DNA of 38,654 nucleotides from Candidatus Brocadiia bacterium (GTDB taxonomy: Bacteria; Planctomycetota; PUPC01). The first letter of the stretch is position 1. Every line of letters begins with the position of its first letter. The notes beneath the pieces were generated by a model that saw only the letters and a program-made list of their open reading frames with translations, had not been told where the DNA came from and searched no databases. The stretch is taken from NCBI GenBank assembly GCA_030605345.1, contig JAUWIN010000014.1:1-38654 (forward strand), given 5' to 3'. The position numbers were made by a program, and so were the translations under genes. Below are positions 1 to 6,049 of the stretch, piece by piece.

Positions 1-2
1 GG

Positions 3-71
3 CCGGACGACGCGCTCAACGCCGCGCGGCACAGCGAAAGTAACACGGTGATTGACCATACCAAGACCTGA
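3..71 (+). CDS. Partial reading frame at window edge, ending in TGA just before the cytidylyltransferase
   Basis: The frame is open from the window edge and ends with TGA at 69-71. The visible tail reads PDDALNAARHSESNTVIDHT then KT. It lies in exactly the same frame as the cytidylyltransferase whose conserved N-terminus starts at the very next codon (72). It could be the C-terminus of an upstream gene. Alternatively, from GTG at 48, it could be the true N-terminus of the cytidylyltransferase (MIDHTKT) interrupted by a nonsense change or sequencing error. The product is not recognised. Confidence 0.35.
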   Translation, partial: PDDALNAARHSESNTVIDHTKT

Positions 72-803
72 GCCATCATCCTCGCGGCGGGGGCATCGAA
101 ACGGCTCAATTCGGCAATCGGCAACCGACACAAGTGCCTGGCCGACGTGGATGGGCGGCCTATTATCGATTATGAGCTGGCGCCGCTCGCCGCGTGCGGC
201 GCGTCGGAGGTAACGGTGGTTGTCGGTTACCAGGCCGAGGCGCTGACGAACGAACTCATCGCCCGCTATCCGTCCGTCAGATTCCGCTTCATTGAAAACA
301 CCGACTACGCGACCACCAACACCATCTGGTCACTTCACCTGGCGCGCGAATCGCTGGCGGGCGGTGCGCTGCTGTTCAACGCAGACGTTGTTCTGCACCC
401 CCAAATCGTGCGGGACCTTGTCGCCGCCGAGAAAGACAAGACCTGGCTCGCCGTCACCCGTGCCGCCTGCACAGACGAAGAAGTGAAAGTAGTTGTTGAC
501 ACGGACGGTCGAATCTCCAGGATCAGCAAGAAACTGAAGCCGGCGGAATGCGCCGGTGAGTTTATCGGCGCCGCATGCTTCTCGGCTCCGTGCGGCGCAC
601 GCTACGCCCGAGAACTCGAAGCGGTTGCCCCCGACAACAAGAACGAATACTTCGAATACGCGCTCGACCGCATCCTCGGCGAGGAGGACGTGCGCATGCT
701 CGACGTAACAGAGCTCCCCTGCATTGAGGTCGATTTTCCCGAAGACCTCGAACGCGCCAGGGCCGAAGTGGCGCCGCTAATCATGGGGAGGCCAGCACCG
801 TGA
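72..803 (+). CDS. LicC-like sugar/choline-phosphate cytidylyltransferase (start unclear)
   Basis: Nucleotidyltransferase of the NTP_transferase (GT-A like) superfamily, closest by eye to phosphocholine/phosphonate cytidylyltransferases (LicC/PntC type). It would activate a phospho- or phosphono-alcohol with CTP in the cytoplasm. The signature AIILAAGASKRL begins at codon 72, followed by HKCLADVDGRPIIDY. Later motifs are NTDYATTNTIWSL, FNADVVLHP (the metal-binding Asp region), EEVKVVVD and GEFIGAACF, all typical of this family. An in-frame TGA directly precedes codon 72, and the first ordinary start codon downstream (GTG 147) would delete the nucleotide-binding signature. Either the start is displaced or the gene is broken. 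It overlaps the next gene by GTGA (800-803). The partnership with a CDP-alcohol transferase supports a CDP-linked product; the substrate is unknown. Confidence 0.75.
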   Translation, partial: AIILAAGASKRLNSAIGNRHKCLADVDGRPIIDYELAPLAACGASEVTVVVGYQAEALTNELIARYPSVRFRFIENTDYATTNTIWSLHLARESLAGGALLFNADVVLHPQIVRDLVAAEKDKTWLAVTRAACTDEEVKVVVDTDGRISRISKKLKPAECAGEFIGAACFSAPCGARYARELEAVAPDNKNEYFEYALDRILGEEDVRMLDVTELPCIEVDFPEDLERARAEVAPLIMGRPAP

Positions 804-1627
804 GCCACACCAGGACCCGCCGCTCGGTCGGACAGCCCAGCCGCGAGCCGTTCTTCTGGGCTAGGCTCTACGGCAGCAGGCTGTCGTGGCCGGTTACCTT
901 GCTGGTTCTGCGGACGCCGCTTTCCGCCAACGCCGTCTCCGTCATATCTATTGCCGTGGGCGCCGCAGGCGGGGCGTGCTTCGTCGCCAGCTCGCCGGGG
1001 TGGAACATCGCCGCAGTTGCGCTCATCCTCCTCAGTTGGATTCTCGACTGCGTTGACGGCGAGGTGGCGCGCGTCCGGGGCACCGCTTCGCTGGACGGCG
1101 AGTTTATCGACGCCTCCCGCCACCAGATCGTCCCACCCGCCATCTTCGCCGGCCTTGCTCTGGGCGCACACGTACGGCATCCGGACCTGCTCTGGGTCCT
1201 AGCGTTGGGTTTCAGTTCGGCCGTCCTTTCGACGCGGTTCGTCGGCGGGATGATCGATCAGCTGGTGCTGGTCGGGGTGCGCCGCGGGCTGGCGGCCGGG
1301 ACAAAGCTGGGACCTGGGCCGGCGGAAATGTCGGCTCCGAAAGGGCGCTGTCGGGTGGTCGGCTTTGCACGGCTGTTCACACCGCTGTTTGTGGACTTTA
1401 ATATCTTGCACGTGCTCATAGCGGTGGTAATTGCGGATACTGCGGGCGTACGCGCGGGGCGTTGGACGCCGCTGGACATTCTGCACATCGCCTATGGCGC
1501 GGCCTTCCCGATCGCGAAATTGGGCAGTATGGCTGTGGCGTGGCGCCGGGGCGTCTCCGGCCGGGTTCGTGAAGTGCTGCGAAAGCAAGAGGACGCGCCA
1601 GCGAAACGGGGAACTCCGACCAAATGA
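800..1627 (+). CDS. CDP-alcohol phosphatidyltransferase family protein
   Basis: Integral membrane enzyme of 275 aa. It would transfer a phospho-alcohol from a CDP-activated donor to an acceptor alcohol, releasing CMP. The family motif is visible as D83-x2-D86-G87-x2-A90-R91-x8-G100-x3-D104-x3-H108 (sequence DCVDGEVARVRGTASLDG then EFIDASRH). The fourth Asp of the classical motif is replaced by His. Several hydrophobic helices flank it, at about 45-82, 112-150 and 190-215. The GTG start overlaps the cytidylyltransferase stop by 4 bp, and its own stop overlaps the next gene by ATGA, so the three are almost certainly co-translated. With the upstream cytidylyltransferase it forms a two-step head-group module like IPCT-DIPPS or PntC-PntB. 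The true donor and acceptor cannot be read from sequence. Confidence 0.85.
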   Translation: MSHTRTRRSVGQPSREPFFWARLYGSRLSWPVTLLVLRTPLSANAVSVISIAVGAAGGACFVASSPGWNIAAVALILLSWILDCVDGEVARVRGTASLDGEFIDASRHQIVPPAIFAGLALGAHVRHPDLLWVLALGFSSAVLSTRFVGGMIDQLVLVGVRRGLAAGTKLGPGPAEMSAPKGRCRVVGFARLFTPLFVDFNILHVLIAVVIADTAGVRAGRWTPLDILHIAYGAAFPIAKLGSMAVAWRRGVSGRVREVLRKQEDAPAKRGTPTK

Positions 1628-2982
1628 GCGCAGGCGATACACGAATACTCATCATCGGCGCCGGGCCTTGCGGGCTCGGCGCCGCCTGGCGGCTCGAACA
1701 AGCAGGACACCGCAACTGGCTGCTGCTTGAACGCGAAGCATACCCCGGCGGCCTGGCCTCCTCGTTTGTCGATACCGCCGGGTTCACCTGGGACGTGGGC
1801 GGCCACGTTATCTTCTCGCACTACGACCTGTTCACCTCAGTTGTGGACGATGCCATTGCAGGTCGGTACCTCGAACACCAGCGCGACGCCTGTGTCCATC
1901 TGTTGGGCCGGTACGTTCCTTATCCATTTCAGTACAACATACACCGGCTCCCCGCTGATGTTCGCGACGAGTGCCTCGAAGGGCTCCGCCGTGCTGCTGA
2001 AACAGCGGCCGGTAAAGACCCAAAAAACTTCGGTGAGTGGATCGACCTGACGTTCGGCCCCGGAATTGCACGTCACTTCATGCGGCCATACAACGCAAAA
2101 GTCTGGGGGCGCCCGCCGGAGGAGCTCGACTGGCGCTGGATCGGTGAGCGCGTCGCCGTCCCGGACGTCGCGCGGATCACCGAAAACATCAGACTCAGCC
2201 GGGACGACGTCGCCTGGGGGCCGAACAATACCTTCCGCTTCCCGCTTACGGGCGGCACCGGCGCCATATGGCGGAACCTCGCCCAGAAACTGCCTCCCGA
2301 CAAATTCCGCCTGAACGCTGAGGCAGTGGCGCTCGACCTCGACGCCAGGACCTGCCGCACAGCGTCCGGCGAACTCCTCCACTACGACTGCCTCATCACC
2401 ACCATGCCCCTGACCACGCTGGCCCTGCTTGCCGGGTTTGACCCGCCGCCGCTCGAGGCTACCAGCGCGTATATATTCGGCCTTGGGCTCGAAGGACGGC
2501 CGCCGGAACTGCTCCGAACAAAATGCTGGATATACTTTCCGGCGCCCGACTGCCCGTTCTACCGCGTCACTGTGTTCTCCAACTACTCTCCACAAAACGT
2601 GCCGCATCCCACCCGGCAGTGGGCGTTGATGTTTGAGTGGTGCGTACCTGGCAAAGGCGACACGGCTGCGCTATGGGAGCGGACACTCGCCTCGGCGCAG
2701 CAGGCGGGGCTTATACCCGATGCGCCAAAGATTGCCTCGCAGTGGTCGAAGTTCGTGCCCCACTGCTATCCCGTCCCCACCCTTGGGCGCGACGCCGCGC
2801 TGAACAATCTGCTGCCGCGGCTTGAAGCAGCGGGCGTTTACTCTCGCGGACGGTTCGGCGCCTGGAAATACGAGGTCGGCAATACCGACCACAGTTTCAT
2901 GCAGGGCGTCGAGGCCGCCGACAGAATCCTGCACGGGCGCGAAGAGACCACCCTCAATCACCCCGAAATCGTCAACCGATAA
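1624..2982 (+). CDS. FAD-dependent oxidoreductase, UDP-galactopyranose mutase/protoporphyrinogen oxidase-like
   Basis: Flavoprotein of 452 aa. The N-terminal dinucleotide fold reads ILIIGAGPCGLGAAWRL at residues 8-24, followed by LEREAYPGGLASSF and WDVGGHVIF, which match the FAD-binding start of UGM and amine-oxidase relatives. Mid-protein YNAKVWGRPPEELDW and the C-terminal GRFGAWKYEVGNTDHSFMQG resemble the FAD-contact region of UGM-like proteins found in surface glycan clusters. The ATG overlaps the CDP-alcohol transferase stop (ATGA, 1624-1627). The role is probably modification or ring rearrangement of a sugar or polyol in the same surface-glycoconjugate pathway. Whether it is a true mutase, which needs reduced FAD but no net redox, or an oxidase is undecided. 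Confidence 0.8.
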   Translation: MSAGDTRILIIGAGPCGLGAAWRLEQAGHRNWLLLEREAYPGGLASSFVDTAGFTWDVGGHVIFSHYDLFTSVVDDAIAGRYLEHQRDACVHLLGRYVPYPFQYNIHRLPADVRDECLEGLRRAAETAAGKDPKNFGEWIDLTFGPGIARHFMRPYNAKVWGRPPEELDWRWIGERVAVPDVARITENIRLSRDDVAWGPNNTFRFPLTGGTGAIWRNLAQKLPPDKFRLNAEAVALDLDARTCRTASGELLHYDCLITTMPLTTLALLAGFDPPPLEATSAYIFGLGLEGRPPELLRTKCWIYFPAPDCPFYRVTVFSNYSPQNVPHPTRQWALMFEWCVPGKGDTAALWERTLASAQQAGLIPDAPKIASQWSKFVPHCYPVPTLGRDAALNNLLPRLEAAGVYSRGRFGAWKYEVGNTDHSFMQGVEAADRILHGREETTLNHPEIVNR

Positions 2983-3004
2983 CCTCGCCGCGCCGAGTGT
3001 CGGC

Positions 3005-3034
3005 TTTACCGGAGGTTTGGACTTTTGGTATGAT
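3005..3034 (+). promoter_or_regulatory. Possible weak sigma70 promoter for xerC
   Basis: TTTACC (3005-3010) lies 18 bp before TATGAT (3029-3034) in the 85-bp gap between the flavoprotein gene and xerC. The -10 is good and the -35 poor. The predicted transcript start near 3041 leaves a leader of about 27 nt before the ATG at 3068. No clear Shine-Dalgarno is stronger than CCGGAAG (3055-3061). Confidence 0.35.
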
Positions 3035-3067
3035 TCTTGCCTGTCTGAAGACTCCGGAAGATTACGC

Positions 3068-3967
3068 ATGACCCTGCTCGACTGGCTGGACAATTTTCTC
3101 GAATACCTCGAAAGCGAGCGGAACTTCTCTGAGCACACTGTCCGCGCCTACAGCACAGACATCGTGGAGTTCGTTCGCTTCGGCGAGAAGGGGGCCGCGC
3201 TCCAGCCGGATGGCGTTGACCACCTGATGTTGCGCGGCTACCTGGCGCACCTGCGCAACTCCGGCCGGGCGCGCTCGACCATCGCCCGCAAACTCAGCTC
3301 CGTCCGTGCGTTCTTCAGATATCTCGTCCGTGAAGAGGTGGTGGAGGACAACCCTGCCGCTGACATGCGCTCCCCGCGAAAGGAGCAGCGCCTGCCCGGC
3401 GTGATGGACGAAAAACAGGTCCAAACGCTCATCGAACAGCCCGACATTTCGACCTTCTTGGGCCTGCGCGACCACCTCATACTCGAGGTTCTCTACAGCA
3501 CGGGGATGCGTGCGAGTGAACTGATCGGTGCGAACGTAGATGACCTCGACCTGATTGGCGAGGTCATCCGAGTCCGCGGCAAGCGGCGGAAGGAGCGGTT
3601 GGCGCACCTCGGCACATACGCGGTCGCCGCAATCGAGGATTACTTAGAGGCGCGGCGGCTGCATCCGCGTGCACCCTTCTTCGACAAGCGGGCACTTCTG
3701 CTCAACCGCTTCGGCAAACGTCTGACTGACCGCAGCCTGCGCCGGACAGTCCACAAATACTTCGTGAGAACGGGGCTGAAACTCAACGTCACCCCTCACA
3801 CCCTGCGGCATTCATTTGCCACCCATCTGCTCGACAGGGGCGCAGACCTCCGCAGCGTGCAAGAACTCCTCGGCCACGAGAGCCTCCAGACCACGCAGGT
3901 CTATACCCACGTCTCGGCCGAACGCCTCAGGAAAACCTACGACAAAGCCCACCCGCGGGCGAAGTGA
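3068..3967 (+). CDS. xerC: Tyrosine recombinase XerC-type
   Basis: Site-specific recombinase of 299 aa, the normal length for XerC/XerD, which resolve chromosome dimers at dif. The N-terminal SAM-like core-binding domain covers about 1-90 (FLEYLESERNFSEHTVRAY). The catalytic set is complete: R148 in GMRASELIG, K172 in RVRGKRRKER, H244 and R247 in HTLRHSFATHLL, H270 in LLGHESLQTTQVYTH and nucleophile Y279. The start at ATG 3068 gives the usual XerC N-terminus; the frame is open further upstream but that part overlaps the flavoprotein gene and is not XerC-like. Its last codons (YDKAHPRAK and stop) lie inside a sequence that recurs twice downstream at about 1-kb intervals, flanking two inserted genes. 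It may be the housekeeping XerC, or a recombinase that also moves those cassettes. Confidence 0.92.
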   Translation: MTLLDWLDNFLEYLESERNFSEHTVRAYSTDIVEFVRFGEKGAALQPDGVDHLMLRGYLAHLRNSGRARSTIARKLSSVRAFFRYLVREEVVEDNPAADMRSPRKEQRLPGVMDEKQVQTLIEQPDISTFLGLRDHLILEVLYSTGMRASELIGANVDDLDLIGEVIRVRGKRRKERLAHLGTYAVAAIEDYLEARRLHPRAPFFDKRALLLNRFGKRLTDRSLRRTVHKYFVRTGLKLNVTPHTLRHSFATHLLDRGADLRSVQELLGHESLQTTQVYTHVSAERLRKTYDKAHPRAK

Positions 3968-3980
3968 GCCGCGCAAGCCG
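3941..3980 (+). repeat. Repeat copy 1: 3' end of xerC (possible recombination site)
   Basis: This segment spans codons DKAHPRAK and the TGA of xerC plus 13 bp. Aligned without gaps to 5046-5085 it matches at 33 of 40 positions, including runs ACCCGCGGGC and GAGCCGCGCAA. Aligned over 34 bp to 6016-6049 it matches at 24 positions. It lacks the TTTTGATTCA left arm of copies 2 and 3. It fits an original target site at the 3' end of the recombinase gene. Confidence 0.7.
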
Positions 3981-3983
3981 ACC

Positions 3984-4955
3984 TCATTGCCGTCGAGCGA
4001 TAACCACCAAGGTGTCCCCCATACCCAGGTCAAACAATGCGTGTTTGACAATGTCCTTCCCGGACTGAATCACGCGCCTCATTCCGCCCGGTGGCCGCTT
4101 CTGTATAGCGGTCGTCGCTGGCAGAACTGGCGCACCGCCGCTCGACGGCTTCCGACGAATCAGTTGTTCAATCCCCATGCTGCAAGTGGAGATGGCTTCT
4201 ACTTGGAACTGATACTTGCACAATAACTGAACGAGAGTCGCTCTTGAAAAATAGGACAGATGAATCGGAAATGAACGAAAACGTTCATCGAAGTTCGCGT
4301 AGCGAGTTAGGAAGCGCCGGCACAAAATCGCCCGCAGTGATTTTGAATTCGGAACTTCAATAAAAAGCCGCCCGTTCCGAGCTAGAAGTCGCTTTAGCAA
4401 AACAAACAACTGGCCGAAGTCCGAGACATGTTCAACCACGTGAATCAAAGTGATCACGTCAAAGCTATTCTCCTGCAAGTCATCAACACGATTCGTGACT
4501 ATCAAGTCTTGTTTCCTGCAAGCTTCCAACGCCTCCGTGCTCACGTCAAAGCCTGTGGCATCCCAACCGGACCTAGCCGCAGATTTCAGGAAGAATCCGC
4601 CGCCGCAGCCCCAATCGAGTAATTTTCTTCCGCGACAGAAATCCACGTGCTTGGCGAGAACCGAAAGAACGAACTCAGCGCTCTTCTGCTGCACCAATCC
4701 ACATTGTATGTGCTGGTGAGGACTATACTTGGCCCCTGAGTAGAACACATTGAGCAGCGCCTGATTTGGTCTCGGATTGACAAAAACGAAAGAACAAGTG
4801 CGGCATTGGCAAAGGCCAAGCTGCGCCCTGTAGGAGCCGAACACCTCCTCTCCAATCCAGTGACCAGGAACACAGCGCCCTTTCAGCTTGTTGCTGCCAC
4901 ACAACGGACACTGCGACAAAGTCCCTACCGAAGGAATATCAGATTCTGGAGTCAC
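3984..4955 (-). CDS. SAM-dependent class I methyltransferase with N-terminal Cys-rich segment (cassette 1)
   Basis: About 323 aa from GTG 4955. The N-terminal zinc-ribbon-like segment has Cys at 16, 19, 49, 51 and 54 (CPLCG, CQCRTC), followed by FVFVNPRP and a Y-rich linker. The Rossmann core starts with LLDWGCGGGFFLKSA (motif I, about 112-126), then ATGFDVS, FDVITLIHVVEHV and GRLFIEVPN, as in sugar or small-molecule methyltransferases of surface glycan loci. The GTG start is chosen for a GGAG Shine-Dalgarno 8 nt upstream and a TATAAT at 4989-4994. ATG 5009 is an alternative without ribosome site. The stop falls 10 bp past the xerC-end repeat, pointing back at xerC. The DNA is visibly AT-richer than its neighbours (4201-4260 is 24/60 GC), suggesting recent acquisition. 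The substrate is unknown. Confidence 0.8.
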   Translation of the reverse strand: MTPESDIPSVGTLSQCPLCGSNKLKGRCVPGHWIGEEVFGSYRAQLGLCQCRTCSFVFVNPRPNQALLNVFYSGAKYSPHQHIQCGLVQQKSAEFVLSVLAKHVDFCRGRKLLDWGCGGGFFLKSAARSGWDATGFDVSTEALEACRKQDLIVTNRVDDLQENSFDVITLIHVVEHVSDFGQLFVLLKRLLARNGRLFIEVPNSKSLRAILCRRFLTRYANFDERFRSFPIHLSYFSRATLVQLLCKYQFQVEAISTCSMGIEQLIRRKPSSGGAPVLPATTAIQKRPPGGMRRVIQSGKDIVKHALFDLGMGDTLVVIARRQ

Positions 4956-4988
4956 GCCCTTCTCTCCAAGGCTTTTCAATCGGGGAAC

Positions 4989-4994
4989 ATTATA
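4989..4994 (-). promoter_or_regulatory. Candidate -10 box for the methyltransferase
   Basis: A perfect TATAAT on the minus strand at 4994-4989. No convincing -35 sits 16-18 bp upstream. It lies inside the coding sequence if ATG 5009 were used, but gives a leader of about 27 nt to the GTG at 4955, which has a good Shine-Dalgarno. Confidence 0.35.
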
Positions 4995-5028
4995 CCCTTT
5001 TTTGGTCATTTTTCGGCTGGCGGCTGCG

Positions 5029-5079
5029 TTTTGATTCACAGCGCGGACAAAGGTGACCCGCGGGCCAGGCGAGCCGCGC
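5029..5079 (+). repeat. Repeat copy 2: 51-bp direct repeat related to the xerC 3' end
   Basis: Begins TTTTGATTCA and ends GAGCCGCGC. It is 41/51 identical, gap-free, to 5999-6049, and its right 34 bp is 28/34 identical to the xerC end (3941-3974). The central CCCGCGGG (5057-5064) is a perfect palindrome. GCGCGG (5041-5046) can pair with CCGCGC (5074-5079). Weaker similarity to copy 3 continues upstream to about 5012. It sits between cassette 1 and cassette 2. Confidence 0.75.
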
Positions 5080-5198
5080 AACCCGGACCACCCCAGCATC
5101 CGCGGCGGCGGATGGAGCCGTAAAGTGTCGAGGGACCGCCACCGCAAGCCCGCGACATCACTCATCACCTGTGACAAGATGTGAGTTGAGGCAACAGG

Positions 5199-5227
5199 TT
5201 GCCGTTTCCATTCTGGCGCGGTATCAT
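5199..5227 (+). promoter_or_regulatory. Sigma70-like promoter for the ankyrin gene
   Basis: TTGCCG (5199-5204), 17-bp spacer, TATCAT (5222-5227). The predicted start near 5234 gives a leader of about 63 nt to ATG 5297. It lies inside the cassette, so the insert carries its own promoter. Confidence 0.5.
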
Positions 5228-5296
5228 AACGTTACGTCTGCGCCGTCGCGAGATTATCCCCAGCCCAATTTGACAAACGGCAGGAAACAAGCAGAC

Positions 5297-5887
5297 ATGA
5301 AGCTGTTTGCTAGACTTTTCGGCGGCCCAGTGCTGCGGAACGCTATCCAGTCGGGAGACGTGAAGGCATTCCTCGAGGTGGTGCTAGCCACTCCAGAGCT
5401 GATGACAAAGAGACACAAACGTGGAGGCACGCTTCTCCACTGGGCTGCGGCATATGGTCAGCGGGAAATTGCCACCTTCTTGCTGCACAACGGAGCTGAT
5501 TTGAACGCAAAAGATGATGGAGGTTTGTCACCGCTACACCTCGCGGCGACTGCCGAGGTCGCACGGATATTGGTCGAGGCAGGAGCCGACGTCAACGCGA
5601 CTGACGGAAAGGGTAACAGCCCCCTTGGGGTTGCGGCTGAGTACAACCGTGCGGATGTTGCGCTGATACTCCTCGATTCTGGTGCCGAAGTGGACGCACA
5701 CAACTTTACCGGAGCAACACCACTTATCTATTGTGCAATTTACGGTCATGGACAAACAGCGGAAGTCCTTCTTGACGCAGGAGCCGACCCCAAGGCTAAA
5801 ACGCTGCAAGGAATGACTGCAGGCCAGGTGGCCGAAGCAAGACGCGACGACCGCTTGGTGGCGTTGCTCACACGGAAAAGGCAATGA
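5297..5887 (+). CDS. Ankyrin repeat protein (cassette 2)
   Basis: A 196-aa protein built almost wholly of ankyrin repeats, a fold used for protein-protein binding. About six 30-33-residue units can be seen at 12-40, 43-72, 75-102, 106-135, 138-167 and 171-193, with the usual TPLH-like and GADVN-type positions (GGTLLHWAAAYG, LLHNGADLNAKD, LVEAGADVNATD, LLDSGAEVDAHN, LLDAGADPKAKT). There is no signal peptide or membrane segment, so it is probably cytoplasmic. ATG 5297 is chosen because it is the first ATG after the promoter and a weak AGGA lies upstream; the frame is open back to 5171 but that part is not ankyrin-like. The gene is flanked by direct repeats at 5029-5079 and 5999-6049. Its partner is unknown. 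Confidence 0.85.
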   Translation: MKLFARLFGGPVLRNAIQSGDVKAFLEVVLATPELMTKRHKRGGTLLHWAAAYGQREIATFLLHNGADLNAKDDGGLSPLHLAATAEVARILVEAGADVNATDGKGNSPLGVAAEYNRADVALILLDSGAEVDAHNFTGATPLIYCAIYGHGQTAEVLLDAGADPKAKTLQGMTAGQVAEARRDDRLVALLTRKRQ

Positions 5888-5998
5888 GTAAAGAATATTA
5901 GTAACTGGACGCGAATTGGCATGGGAGATATGAAGCTCCCCTCCCACAAGACATCCGTAGGCCTCCGCTACTTGGGGCACTTTCTGGGCGCGGCAACC

Positions 5999-6049
5999 TT
6001 TTGATTCAAAGCACGGGCAAACGTGAGCCGCGGGACAAGTGAACCACGC
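5999..6049 (+). repeat. Repeat copy 3: 51-bp direct repeat ending at the SDR stop codon
   Basis: 41/51 identical to 5029-5079 with exactly 970 bp between equivalent positions. In the xerC frame it reads GKREPRDK then TGA (6040-6042), against DKAHPRAK then TGA in xerC, so the stop codon is kept in register. The repeat ends one base before the stop (6050-6052) of the convergent SDR gene, as expected if the original xerC-SDR junction lay here before insertion. Confidence 0.75.

Larger units (their letters stand above)
4956..5296. other. Noncoding junction between the two cassette genes
   Basis: About 340 bp between the divergent methyltransferase and ankyrin genes. It holds the methyltransferase -10 box, repeat copy 2 (5029-5079) and the ankyrin promoter (5199-5227). 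The short reading frames crossing it are not recognised and I see no RNA gene. Confidence 0.5.

Noticed and set aside
5269-5274. TTGACA upstream of the ankyrin gene as a -35 box
   Set aside because: It is only 23 bp before ATG 5297, with no -10 at the right distance; TTGCCG-17-TATCAT at 5199-5227 fits better.
5029-6049. Classical integron attC or Xer dif sites
   Set aside because: No GTTRRRY/RYYYAAC core pair and no dif-like 28-bp palindromic arms can be read in the repeats; only the layout is integron-like.
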